Shown here in pieces: positions 10,858 through 20,698 of a stretch of DNA of 64,000 nt (its first letter is position 1; each line of letters opens with the position of its first letter). Both the position numbers and the translations under genes were made by a program. The notes beneath the pieces were generated by a model. It did not search any database. It was not told the origin of the DNA and saw only the letters and a list, made by a program, of their open reading frames with translations. The stretch covers positions 868,001 to 932,000 of the forward strand of contig JAGKQI010000083.1 of NCBI GenBank assembly GCA_018806915.1. Direction: 5' to 3'. Source of the DNA: Phytophthora colocasiae (taxonomy: Eukaryota; Oomycota; Peronosporomycetes; Peronosporales; Peronosporaceae).

Positions 10858-12626
10858 CCGTAGTATCGGTGTCAAGTGTCCGCATTTGTCAAGTGTCACC
10901 CCCTATATTGACCAATGAAAGCTGTGTATTGGGGGTTGGACAAGTAGGATTTGCACCGTTTTGTTAAGTGTCAGCCCCGAGTTCCTTGAAGCCAGTGCAG
11001 CATAACCAGAACAACCGCAGAATAGAGAAGAAGCCGGCGAACAAGGACTCGAATGCGGGTGTCGTGGCGAGGCGGAGGCCGGAAACCTACGCAGCTCAAG
11101 CTGACGTCGGAGACTTTCGCTTTCAAGGCTGCTGCACTCCGTCTGTACGAAACCCGAGAAATGCGGGTCGTGATTCGGACGTTGTGGCCTGGAATCGACC
11201 CAGCTAGCACGACATATCAGTCTAAAGCACGTGTTATTAGACGCTGGAAGTCAAAGAAGGTTGACATTTTGGAAATGGCTGCTAAAACTAAGACTGCGCA
11301 ACTAAAACGCTACCGACGTGCTGGCATAGCGAAGACGTTGAGTGATGATGCAGAGATGGACATTATGGAGTGGATAATCGGCTTGCGCTCGCAGGGAATT
11401 CCTGTGTCTTCTAAAATGCTGCAACAAGAAGCGTTAGAAATTGCATCGCTGTACGACGTGCCACGTATTGCTTTTGCTGCGTCTCCAACATGGATGGGAA
11501 CGTTTCTATCTCGTTACAGCTTGGCGCTCAGAGCCAAGACACGCCAAGGACAAACGACGCCTGCAGACTCAGCTCGAGTAGCACGTGAATTCTCAGCTAC
11601 TGTGCGCAGGCGTATTGTGGAAGAAGGCATTACTAAGGTCTACAATGCGGACCAAACCGCCGTGTTTTTCGAATATGTACCTAAAATGACCATTGATTCT
11701 CGGGGTGCGAAAACGGTTTGGGTAAAATGTGGTGGAAAAAGTAAAGAACGTTTAACTGCCATGCTTCTTGCCGACAGTACTGGTGTCAAGTACGACCCTT
11801 GGGTTGTATTTAAAGTAAAAGGGTCTCGGGACGATACCAAACGCGACGAAAATACACGGTTGCGTAATGGATTTAGCAAAGGCATGTGGAAGACAATGGA
11901 GCCACTACAAAAGGAGACACAGACAGTTATCTACGCGAACCCAAGCGGGTGGTGGAATGCTGATCTTTCACTGCAATTCTTGCAACACTTTTTTGGCGAA
12001 CGTAGCTCTACCGATGAGCCGGTTATGCTGATGTGGGATGATTTTAGCGCGCATTGGACGCCCGAAGTCGTTAAATTTGCAGTTGAAAAGAATATTGTGT
12101 TGCAGCGAATTCCTCCTGGATATACACATTGTTGTCAGCCAGCTGATATAGCGTGGAATAAACCACTCAAAGACCGGATTAGAGCTTCTTGGACAACGTA
12201 CCTAAAGGCGCAGTGCTCAAAGGCTCTTGTGTCTAGCGGGGAGAGCTCTCCAAAGCTTACACCGCCAGATCGAAAACGTGTCCTTCAATGGCTACATACG
12301 GCTTGGAATGATCTCTCTGTGAAGACGATCAAAGGAGGTTACAAACACGTGGATCTTTTGTTCGACGAGCGCACGGACTTTTCAAACGAAGATGTAGGGG
12401 CAGACAAAATCGACGAAGAGCTGGCTAATGCCTTACAAGCTTTGTCGTGGCTAGATGACAGCGCAGGAGAAGTTTCCTGGGACGACGACGTCGTTGATAG
12501 ACACATTCACAAATATTAGAGTCAGCATTAGTAGCGCAATCCCCATCCATAACCAGCACCTTGCACTTTTCCTTATCATTTGATTTGGCGACCCGAGGGG
12601 GGTGACACTTGACACCGATACTACGG
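10858..12626 (+). mobile_element. pogo-like DNA transposon with TA target duplication
   Basis: Terminal inverted repeats of 23 bp match perfectly: the left end starts CCGTAGTATCGGTGTCAAGT at 10858 and the right end is its reverse complement ending at 12626. Each is flanked by TA (10856-10857 and 12627-12628), the target duplication of the Tc1/mariner/pogo superfamily. A second partial copy of the motif (tgtcaagtgtcacccc) lies just inside the left end and its counterpart inside the right end. The element encloses one open transposase gene, so it may be autonomous. Confidence 0.88.
11053..12519 (+). CDS. pogo-like DDE transposase (488 aa)
   Basis: The transposase that would cut and insert the surrounding element. 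The N-terminal ~70 residues are basic and helical, followed by a CENP-B-type DNA-binding region (residues about 80-185). The DDE_1-type catalytic core starts at YNADQTAVFF (first Asp, about residue 198), then LMWDDFSAHW (second Asp, about 332), and CCQPADIAWNKPLK (third Asp, about 368), which is the usual D-D-D layout of pogo-like enzymes. The frame is uninterrupted, ends about 107 bases before the right inverted repeat, and contains no intron. The start is the first ATG in frame inside the left end; about 195 bases of leader precede it. Confidence 0.85.
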   Translation: MRVSWRGGGRKPTQLKLTSETFAFKAAALRLYETREMRVVIRTLWPGIDPASTTYQSKARVIRRWKSKKVDILEMAAKTKTAQLKRYRRAGIAKTLSDDAEMDIMEWIIGLRSQGIPVSSKMLQQEALEIASLYDVPRIAFAASPTWMGTFLSRYSLALRAKTRQGQTTPADSARVAREFSATVRRRIVEEGITKVYNADQTAVFFEYVPKMTIDSRGAKTVWVKCGGKSKERLTAMLLADSTGVKYDPWVVFKVKGSRDDTKRDENTRLRNGFSKGMWKTMEPLQKETQTVIYANPSGWWNADLSLQFLQHFFGERSSTDEPVMLMWDDFSAHWTPEVVKFAVEKNIVLQRIPPGYTHCCQPADIAWNKPLKDRIRASWTTYLKAQCSKALVSSGESSPKLTPPDRKRVLQWLHTAWNDLSVKTIKGGYKHVDLLFDERTDFSNEDVGADKIDEELANALQALSWLDDSAGEVSWDDDVVDRHIHKY

Positions 12627-12881
12627 TACATGTAATTGAAATCCAAATCCAGTTCTGTATCGATTTCATACCCGAGCGTGTCGTCCTGTCGATCTCGGTC
12701 GACGATCCATTGCACCACTTAAAGTTGTCCAGCTAGCAGGTTCCGTACAGACCAGAGCCCCCATCCACCGAGTTCCAGATCCACAGTACTGTTCCAAATG
12801 CGGTTGAGCGAAGCGACAGACCCACACTTGCACGCCTTGTGTAGCGGCTGCTCCACGGACGAGTCTGCATATGCTGACACG

Positions 12882-14441
12882 TCAATGGTGCTGAGGCTGC
12901 CGAACTTCGGCCTCGAGCGGAAGACAAGCGCTTCTTGCGTAGAACTGCTCCTGGATCTCGGCCGTCGTCTTGCCGGACGTGTCAGGCACCACCATATACA
13001 CAAACAGGAATGACAATGCAACAGTACACATGAACGGTGTGAAACTGAAGTTGACCAACTCAGCAGCAATGTACGGATAGCCCAGACCCACCGCAAGGTT
13101 CGACAGCCAACTGCAACCTACGCACACAGAGTTACCCACTGCTCGTACGTCGTCAGGAAAGAGATCCGCCATGACGACCCACGCCAACGATCCCAGACTT
13201 GAGCCGAATGTTGTCACGTAGCACGCTGTGAACACAATGGCAAGCGCGGGAAGACTAGCGACAAGTGAAATTGTGATACCCACTGCACTGAGAAACATAC
13301 CCGCCAATCCGTACAGGATTAGCTTGCGGTTCCCCATACGTGCTGCTAACATACCACAAAACATGGTGGGCAACACGTTAACGAAGTTAACCGCCACGAT
13401 GCCGATACGGTCATCCGAGATACCGGCTTGTTCGAACAGCATGGACGAGTAGAAGAAGACAGCGTTGATACCCGTGAGTTGTTGCGCTCCAGCGACGCCA
13501 ATAGCTGTAAAAAACTGCCGAATGAGCATCGGTGAGAACAATTTAGCAAAGCTGCACGGCTTTGGGGGCGTTAGTGTGTTGGCGTTGTGTTGTGGTGCGA
13601 CATACTCACTGCTTGATGCAACACGAGCTGTCGAATCATCGTCCTGTTTGAGCCAAGTTTTAGCCAGATAAACGTTCTCTTCACCGTAGAGTCTTGCTAG
13701 TTCTCGTTCCGCTTGATGGTGTTTCCCCATCATGATCAACCACGCAGGACTCTCAACCATCACAAATGGTGCCAATATCATGAACATAAGAGCCAAAGCG
13801 ATAGGGAAGCCAGCGATATAACGCCAACCGCTATTCGTGTCAGCAAAGAAGAAGGTGATGGCAACCAATAAATTGCCGACCGTAATGGCAATCTGGAAGC
13901 CTACACCGAGGCTGTTACGGAGTGTTGGTGGCGAAATCTCGCTGATGAATCCAGGGATGACAGCAGTAGCTCCACCCGACGCGATACCAGAGATCACTCG
14001 TCCAACGACAAACATCCAAATACTAGAGGCACTGGCTTGTACTGCGGCACCAAAAATCATGAACAAACAGTTGAGCATCATGGTGCGCTTCCGTCCGAAT
14101 ATGTTCGAGAAGCGACCGATCACCAGAGCACCGACCATGCCACCCAAGATCCAAGCACTGACGGCGATAGTCCATTGAACTTTGCTGTGTCCGGGAAACA
14201 TCAGACACGTTCCTGGAGCAACAGGTCTCGCATCGCATTCGTCTTCGTCGTTGAAGGTTGTCAGGTTCAGCTGCGTAGTAGACCATCCGTACTGAAGTGG
14301 TTGCAGCAACGACACCAGTACATTGGCGTACAGCGCCCAACGGGGACGAACGGGGGCGTGTACATTCGGTGCTGGAGGTGCAGTGGTCGTGACCTTCACG
14401 TAGTCACTGGTACTGCTCAGTGATGGTGACGCAATTTCCAT
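12882..14441 (-). CDS. MFS sugar transporter (519 aa)
   Basis: Plasma- or organelle-membrane carrier of the sugar porter (GLUT/HXT-like) family; the substrate cannot be read from the sequence. About twelve hydrophobic segments are visible. Family marks: GRFSNIFGRKRTMML after TM2, RVISGIASGGATAVIPGFIS in the TM4 region, ESPAWLIMMGKHHQAE before the central loop, QQLTGINAVFFYSSMLFEQAG in TM7, and VPDTSGKTTAEIQEQF near the C-terminus, equivalent to the PETKG motif. Length is normal for the family. Start MEIASPSLSSTSDYVKV is the only in-frame ATG ahead of TM1. No intron. The pogo-like element lies about 255 bases downstream. Confidence 0.92.
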   Translation of the reverse strand: MEIASPSLSSTSDYVKVTTTAPPAPNVHAPVRPRWALYANVLVSLLQPLQYGWSTTQLNLTTFNDEDECDARPVAPGTCLMFPGHSKVQWTIAVSAWILGGMVGALVIGRFSNIFGRKRTMMLNCLFMIFGAAVQASASSIWMFVVGRVISGIASGGATAVIPGFISEISPPTLRNSLGVGFQIAITVGNLLVAITFFFADTNSGWRYIAGFPIALALMFMILAPFVMVESPAWLIMMGKHHQAERELARLYGEENVYLAKTWLKQDDDSTARVASSSEYVAPQHNANTLTPPKPCSFAKLFSPMLIRQFFTAIGVAGAQQLTGINAVFFYSSMLFEQAGISDDRIGIVAVNFVNVLPTMFCGMLAARMGNRKLILYGLAGMFLSAVGITISLVASLPALAIVFTACYVTTFGSSLGSLAWVVMADLFPDDVRAVGNSVCVGCSWLSNLAVGLGYPYIAAELVNFSFTPFMCTVALSFLFVYMVVPDTSGKTTAEIQEQFYARSACLPLEAEVRQPQHH

Positions 14442-15285
14442 TCTTCTTGTAACTTGAAGCCCGAAACGTGACTTGTTGATTTCTTGGCAAATTCAACTCT
14501 GAACAAGTTGGTTTTGATAGTCTGTTGGCTGTTGAGGGCAAGCAGGCCGGCCAGACGCTTGTCTTTGCGCAATTTACTTTGCATTCCAGATTTGCATAGG
14601 CTACGGATTCCAAGCGGAAATGCTTCAAAATACGGTCACGTCGCGGATGTCGCCGCTGCTCATGCAACGCCGGTATTGATTATTGGAGTCGCGAATCGTG
14701 ATGCGGCGGTACTTCTGAAGCCAATCGGATGGAGATCGAGCGCCTTGCACACGCCCGAATGTTGACAGGCGCCAATAAGTCGCTAAAGAAAGGGAGATGG
14801 GCATCGAAACACGTACTTGTACACAAACTTCAACGCGTTATGTAACAGCACTGTCGCGATTCACAGGTGCCTGCGAGAAATGATACTAACTGGAAGCAAC
14901 ATCGTTGATTGACAGCGTAGCTTGTACATGTAACTCGAGATGAGGATGCAAAACAGAATTCGCACCTCCTCAGCCTTTCAGCAATATCCACAGATCCGTC
15001 CGCGTTAGTCTAAAGGCCCACATAAGCTCGACTTGAGGAAAGGTTATCATGACCGTAAAGCATCACACTCGACGCCAGTCCAGCGTTGGAAAGTCCTCTG
15101 TGAATGGTGGCAGTGAATCCTCATCTGTGTGTACGGGGCGGCTTAACTTTAGGTTAAACAAAGGATCCTAGTGTGGTGAACACAAAGCAACTTCAACATG
15201 AAGGGACGGAAAACAAAAGTGCAAGCTACATTTTTATTGAAAGGCCGAACTGTCCTCATACAAGAGGAGCATAGGCTAGAGTACT
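14442..15285. other. Intergenic region between two minus-strand genes
   Basis: Holds the promoter side of the sugar transporter and the 3' side of the aminotransferase-DapB gene. No domain-bearing ORF, repeat or RNA gene was seen. Confidence 0.5.
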
Positions 15286-17250
15286 TTAGTCCGAGTGCAG
15301 GCCAAGGGGCATGGAAGGAGCCTGCGTGGCAACACGCACGGCGCCGATGGCGAACACTTCGCGGCGGGTGGCCTGGTGCACAATCTCAATGCGCTCGCCC
15401 GGGCCGGCAAACAACACAGTGTGCTGGCCAACCTCATCGCCGAGGCGCAGGGAGTGAGTCGGGGCCTGGCCAGTCTCACCCAAGCACGCAGCACCGGTGG
15501 CAGCGAGCGACTTGACCAGGGTCTTGGCAGTTCCGCTAGGGGCGTCCAGCTTCTTGGTGTGGTGAATCTCAGTCACCTCAACGTTCCAGCCCTCGGCGGG
15601 CAGCTTGAAGGCAGCAGACTTGATCAGCTCCGACACAAGGGGCACACCAACCGAGAAGTTCGAACGGAGAGCAACAGGCGCCAGCTTAGAGTAAGCCTCC
15701 AGGTCCTCCATGGGAAGAGCACCGGTAGTGCCGACAACAAGAGCAGGCAGCTTGCTGATCTTACCAGCGTCCTTCTGCTCACGCAGGTACGAGATCACCT
15801 TCTTCGTGCCAGCGGGCAGCGTCACGTCAATGACGACGTCCACGTTGTTGAGATCCGGGGCCTCAACGCCAGTCTCAAGGCGCGTAACGATGGCACCAGC
15901 GAAGCTAGCGCTGTGGTCAGTCAACTTGTTCAACTCACCCACGATGAGAGAGCCAAGACGGCCGTCGTGACCGTGCACGGCGACACGCACTCCCTTTCCC
16001 TCGCTGGCGGCAGTCTTGGCAGCTTCAGCGGCAGTCTTCTGCTGGGCTGCGAACACCTCCTGGTACTCACGGATAGCGTCAGCAAGACGACGAGCACCAA
16101 GTTGCATGTCGGGGAAGTCGTACCACGAGAAACTGAGACGCAGGAAGTTTTTCATGTTGCTGCTGAACGAGGCACCAGGCAGGAACATAACCTTGTGCTT
16201 CTGGGCAATGGGCAGCAGGTCGTTGGCGTTCATACCTTCCGGCAGGCGCACGAGCACGAAGTAGCCACCATCCGGGACCTCGAAGGTCACACCCTCAGGC
16301 AGGTGGGCCTTGAGCTCCTTCATGAGCGCATCAGCACGGCCCCACAGAGTCTGCACAGTCTCATCAAGGTGCTGCTGCTGCAGACCCGAAGCGATGGCAG
16401 AGTGGACAATACCGGAAATCACAGGGTTGATGCCACCGCTCGAGTCAAGCTGTCCGCAGGCCTCGATCTTGCTCAGGAGCTTGTGCGAGCCCTGAATCCA
16501 TCCAAGACGAAGTGCAGGCGCCAGAATCTTGGAGAAACTGCCCAGAGCGAGCACGGTGTCGTGCTCGTCGAACGTGAACATCGGCGGAGGAGGAGTCACG
16601 TGGGGGAAGGACAGCAGCTGGTACACCTCATCGGCAATGATAATGAAGCCGTACTTGACACTGAGGTCTACGAGGCGCTTACGCTTCTCAACGGAAAGCG
16701 TACGGCCTGTGGGGTTGTGGCAAGTGGGGATGGTGTACAGCATCTTGGGCACGATACCGCGCTTCAGCAGACGCTCGAGCTCGTCAATGTCCAGACCGTC
16801 CTCCTCCATGCGGATCTGACGCACGTTGATCTTGAAGTCCTTCATGATACTGAGAGCAAGGAAGTACGACGGCTCCTCCATGAAAACGAGGTCGCCCGAC
16901 TGCAGGAACAGGGAGCAGATGAGCGCCAGGCCGCCCGTGACACCGTTCGTCACGAAGAGCTTCTCTGGGTCCACCTCGTGCTGGTAGCCCTTGGTCAGGA
17001 ACTCAGCCAAAGTCTTGCGGAACTTCGGGTAGCCCTTGATCACTCCGTACTGCAGGTACATGGGGTCCGTCTCGGCGAACTTGAGCGTAGCAGCCTCGCG
17101 GATCTTGTCCAGCGGCAGCATGGCCGGGGCGGGCTGGCCCACCTTGAAGTTGATCATCTCGTCCGCCTTGGGCACATCGTACTGGCCGTAGTCACCCATA
17201 ATTGATCGTCTGTGGTTCTTCTTAACTTGGTCTTGCTCCGAACAGGTCAA
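15286..17250 (-). CDS. Class I/II aminotransferase fused to dihydrodipicolinate reductase (DapB)
   Basis: A bifunctional enzyme. Residues about 20-415 form a PLP-dependent fold-type I aminotransferase: YGVIKGYPKFRKTLAEFL, TNGVTGGLALICSLF, TIPTCHNPTGRTLS, ADEVYQLL, the PLP lysine in GSFSKILAPALRLGW, and a C-terminal FLRLSFSWYD. Residues about 435-650 are DapB: nucleotide loop VHGHDGRLGSLIV and active-site EIHHTKKLDAPSGTAKTL, then RIEIVHQATRREVFA. DapB is the diaminopimelate/lysine pathway reductase, so the aminotransferase may act in the same pathway; that is inference. The likely start is the second ATG at 17199 (MGDYGQYDVPKADEMINF, 637 aa). GC-rich third positions make a long false ORF on the other strand. 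No intron. Confidence 0.93.
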   Translation of the reverse strand: MTCSEQDQVKKNHRRSIMGDYGQYDVPKADEMINFKVGQPAPAMLPLDKIREAATLKFAETDPMYLQYGVIKGYPKFRKTLAEFLTKGYQHEVDPEKLFVTNGVTGGLALICSLFLQSGDLVFMEEPSYFLALSIMKDFKINVRQIRMEEDGLDIDELERLLKRGIVPKMLYTIPTCHNPTGRTLSVEKRKRLVDLSVKYGFIIIADEVYQLLSFPHVTPPPPMFTFDEHDTVLALGSFSKILAPALRLGWIQGSHKLLSKIEACGQLDSSGGINPVISGIVHSAIASGLQQQHLDETVQTLWGRADALMKELKAHLPEGVTFEVPDGGYFVLVRLPEGMNANDLLPIAQKHKVMFLPGASFSSNMKNFLRLSFSWYDFPDMQLGARRLADAIREYQEVFAAQQKTAAEAAKTAASEGKGVRVAVHGHDGRLGSLIVGELNKLTDHSASFAGAIVTRLETGVEAPDLNNVDVVIDVTLPAGTKKVISYLREQKDAGKISKLPALVVGTTGALPMEDLEAYSKLAPVALRSNFSVGVPLVSELIKSAAFKLPAEGWNVEVTEIHHTKKLDAPSGTAKTLVKSLAATGAACLGETGQAPTHSLRLGDEVGQHTVLFAGPGERIEIVHQATRREVFAIGAVRVATQAPSMPLGLHSD

Positions 17251-18420
17251 AAGAGGAAGTGATGCGCAGCTCTTGAGGAGACGTACGTATGTGAGTGGCT
17301 ACGCTTGAATCACCTGGTTTAAGGGTCCTGATATAAGGTGGCCGAGATATTTCAAGACCGATGGGCGATATAAATAGCAAGTATAAACTCCGACGGCGGC
17401 TGTTAAAGGCTTAAAGTAGGAAAGACGTGGTTTTAAGGTAGGACGGGATGTACTGGACAAAGCCATGCGCAAACACGCCGAAACAAAAAGCGATTGGCTA
17501 AACCTCCTCATCCCCGGACAGGATTGGATGAGAGCGAAAACATCACTGCAACTTGCAGCAGCAAGGGATGAAATGCATATGCGGAGATCGAATGTGTTTG
17601 TCAAGCTATGGAGCTACCGAGGCCGTTGTCGTCTCCAGATTGATCGGTGTGATTTCTCCACCAACACTCCGTAACAACCTCAGCGCTCGTCTCTAGTCCG
17701 TAATTTTACGATCGGTAACTAATTGATCGTCTTCTTCTTCGCTGGTAGTAGCGGTTGCCAATTAATCCCAGTCGTGTTGGTTCTCCTTTCCTTACAGGAG
17801 TCCTCTGACACCTTTTTGTGGTTAGCTTTGAGAATCCTGCTTGGTTACTCATCGCCGAAAGAGAACTGGCGGTTTACACAGTGAAGAGAGTGCTTGTCTT
17901 GCGAATATCTGGCCAACCAGCAGCTACGAGTAGCTTCACCAAGGCCGATCTGGTAGCTTTTTACTGCCACTGACATAGCTGGAGGCTCGAGCCCGGAGCA
18001 CAGCAACTCACCTGCCATTAGTCTTGACAATTTTCCGTTCGCACCCCGTTCGAATCTGGGGTCACTGGTCATGGCGTGACAACGCGCGGGCAGTGGGGGA
18101 ACTCTGCGCCTTAGTGGCTATCCGTCTGGCTTAGTCGATTTCTGGCGCTTGAGATCCATAACCAATTTGATGGGGAGCAGTCACGGGTGTTGCTAGCGTC
18201 TGATACCCCAGATCACTGGAGTGTCCGATTTTGCATCGATGATCGAACACACTATCGATCTGGGGACGACACGCCCGGGTATGAAAGCGGAGATGGAACG
18301 CGTCGCACATACAGCGGGTAGATTAAATGAGCGCCCACCCGAAAATTCATTTGATTCTGTATTGATTTTATGTTCCATACAAAAATGCAGTCAAACTAAA
18401 TGTTGAAGTTCATCTTGAAG
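17251..18420. other. Gene-free intergenic stretch
   Basis: Contains the upstream region of the aminotransferase-DapB gene and then about 1 kb in which I see no domain, tRNA or clear repeat. Short ORFs here lack recognisable composition. Confidence 0.45.
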
Positions 18421-18427
18421 CACCTTT

Positions 18428-19105
18428 TCAATACTTGGTGTGGCCCCCAATGCTGTCACGCACAGCTTGAAGACGCTTAGGCATAGACAAAACTGCATTA
18501 GCCACTACGCCGTCGTCAATGTTGGCCCAAATGCTGCGCAGTTTCACTTTCAGATCCTCGATCGAGGTCGCAGGGGCCTCATGAGGCCGTCTCCAAACCG
18601 AAACCCGACCTGACGTGCCGTGCAACTCAACACAAGCCTCATCGCTGAACAAAACCCTCCTCCAGAAGAGCGGCGACATCGTGCCGAACCTCTTTGCGTA
18701 GGCCAGCCGCTGGCGGCGATGCATAGGACTCAGGTACGGTTTTTTTCGGGCAGAGCGTCCATGAAGCCCAACTTCGCGAATTCGATCTCGGACGAGATCG
18801 GTAGACACCGGTTGACCAATGTCCTCGGACACTTGGGCAGCAATCACTGCAGCACTGACGAAGCGGTTCTTCTCAACTTCTAATGATACGTCGGTCTTGA
18901 CGAGAGTCGGTAAGGCGAGGTCTGCCTGGGCGTGGAATCAGCTTGAGCGACCATGCTTCTTCGTGTAGGCGATGATGGTGCGAACACTTCGCCTTGGCAT
19001 TACAAGATGCGAACAAATCTTTCTTGTACTGCATCCTTGCTTCCACTTGATAATAACCCGTCTGCGGAGGTCTTCAGAGTACTGCCGCCTTCGAATTGGC
19101 GCCAT
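18428..19105 (-). pseudogene. Tc1-type transposase with internal deletion
   Basis: The N-terminal helix-turn-helix is recognisable (MAPIRRRQYSEDLRRRVIIK, then SVRTIIAYTKKHGRSS), ended by a stop at about 18938. A second open piece (18847-18428) has the Tc1 middle, ending in FWRRVLFSDEACVELHG, which carries the first catalytic Asp. The following part with the second Asp and the SPDLNPIE-type Glu motif is missing: the frame goes from RPHEAPATS straight to a C-terminal IEDLKVKLRSIWANID. So catalytic residues are lost and a stop splits the frame. I found no convincing inverted repeats. Confidence 0.75.
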
Positions 19106-19183
19106 TGCAGGCAAATTGAGAAGTGAGAGGCATGACACTCAAAAAGTTAGTTTTTCGGGTAACATTCGTGTAACATTCAGGAT

Positions 19184-20310
19184 TTGATACAAAAGCTAAG
19201 TATAAAACCTAACTGCATTATAGCCATTGCCTCACGATTAGCTGCTGAGATTATTGGCGGAACCGTAGCGCAGTCCACCAATCAAATTAAAGCGAATCCG
19301 TTGGGGAAAACGATCCCGTGTTGTTTGCGCATCCAATGTCGTTTGTTTCGTTTCAATCGAAGCAATATTGAAGTCGCTATGATTGAAAATGTGCTTCAGT
19401 TTGGGGTGGGCGCTCATTTAATCTACCCGCTGTACATCACTCGCCTTGGTGGTGAAGCACGTCTAGCTATTCATGCTGCTGCCATTAATGGACATTTGGA
19501 AGTCGCCAAGTACCTTCATGCGTAAGTCGACAAACCGCACAACCAAGTTGAAAGAGAAACTGAGTTGCGCAGACTAAGACCCCTGATTCGTGAACGATGG
19601 TCTTTCTTTCGATCATCAGCATACCACAACAAATTAACCGAGGACTTGTCGGGGGAAACGATGCTGATGGCTGCGGTAAGAGGCTTTCTGGATGTTGTCA
19701 AGTGGCTCTACGCTCACTGGCCGATCCTGCTGTGAATTTGTTTTGGATTCGAGGGGAGGTTGGTGAGCATGGATACTGCGACTATCATGTCGAGCGTCTT
19801 TGCAGTGTGGTCGATGATGCAGCAGGCAATATGCATTTGGCGATCGTGCAGTATTTGCTTCGAATCCGAGACAAAGCGGAAAATGAACAAGCTCGCAAAA
19901 GACAACGCACTGAAGTGTACTGTACCCAGACCAGATTGATCGTTATAAAATGCCTGGGTGCACTACCGTAGCGATGGATCTTGCTGCTGCACTTGGCTGT
20001 TGTTCAGTGGTTACATGCCAATGGCTCTGAAGGCTGCACTGCAACTGCGATGGATCTTGCTGCTCGAATCGGACATCTGGAGACGGTGAAATGGCTACAT
20101 ATTAACCGAAGTGAAGGATGCACCATTGATGCATTGAATGGAGCTGCGGGTAGTGGTCATCTACATGTTGTCAAGTGGCTTCACGAGCACAGGAGCGAGG
20201 GGTGCACGAGCTACGCTATGGATATTGCAGCTGAAGGTCACTTTGAAATGCTGAAATGGCTTCATGAAAACGGGATGAATCAACATTGGATCGCGCCATA
20301 CCCGGTTTGA
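19184..20310 (+). pseudogene. Ankyrin-repeat gene relic
   Basis: Ankyrin-type repeats appear in successive, broken frames: AAINGHLEVAKYLHA (about 19480), AAVRGFLDVVKWLYAHWP (about 19670), and an open block 19981-20310 with AARIGHLETVKWLHINRSEG, AAGSGHLHVVKWLHEHRSEG and EGHFEMLKWLHENGMN. The repeated WLH-N-SEGCT pattern is typical of the large ankyrin families of oomycetes. At least two frame breaks and stops separate the pieces, and no start or promoter stands out, so I call it a pseudogene; introns could rescue part of it. Confidence 0.65.
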
Positions 20311-20698
20311 AACGGTGCTCATCGCGCACAACATCGCGCAACGCGGACTTGCAAAGAAAGTCAAGGTCATGGATGCCAGACAATCAGGTGCCTGGATTCG
20401 CGAATTAGTAGTATAAACGTAGCACAATGCAGCTTCTAGACGATAACTTAACCTCCGATCAAGTTGAAGTTATAATGTTGCGTCTTCCTAAGTTGCGATA
20501 ACGTTGCTTACAAGTTGCACCATTTTTCAGGTAACAGCTGGTGCTCTAGAATGTGCTGAACTACAATCACTTGGTTTCACTATGCCGAACACTTAACTGC
20601 CTTTCCAGTGAGCAGCTCCGCAGCTCTATCATGCTTCATCATGCCCCTGCAATCGCTCGGACACAACTCCATTTTCCGCCCCAAAGCTTCTAGCAGCC

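Noticed and set aside
15295..17205. 636-codon ORF on the plus strand opposite the aminotransferase-DapB gene
   Set aside because: It mirrors the real gene's codons: GC-rich third positions suppress stops on the other strand. Its composition (many His, Gln, Arg, Val) has no domain, while the minus strand has every catalytic motif of two enzymes.
17985..18075. Possible tRNA T-arm (gttcgaatctgggg)
   Set aside because: No acceptor, D or anticodon arms can be folded around it at the right distances.
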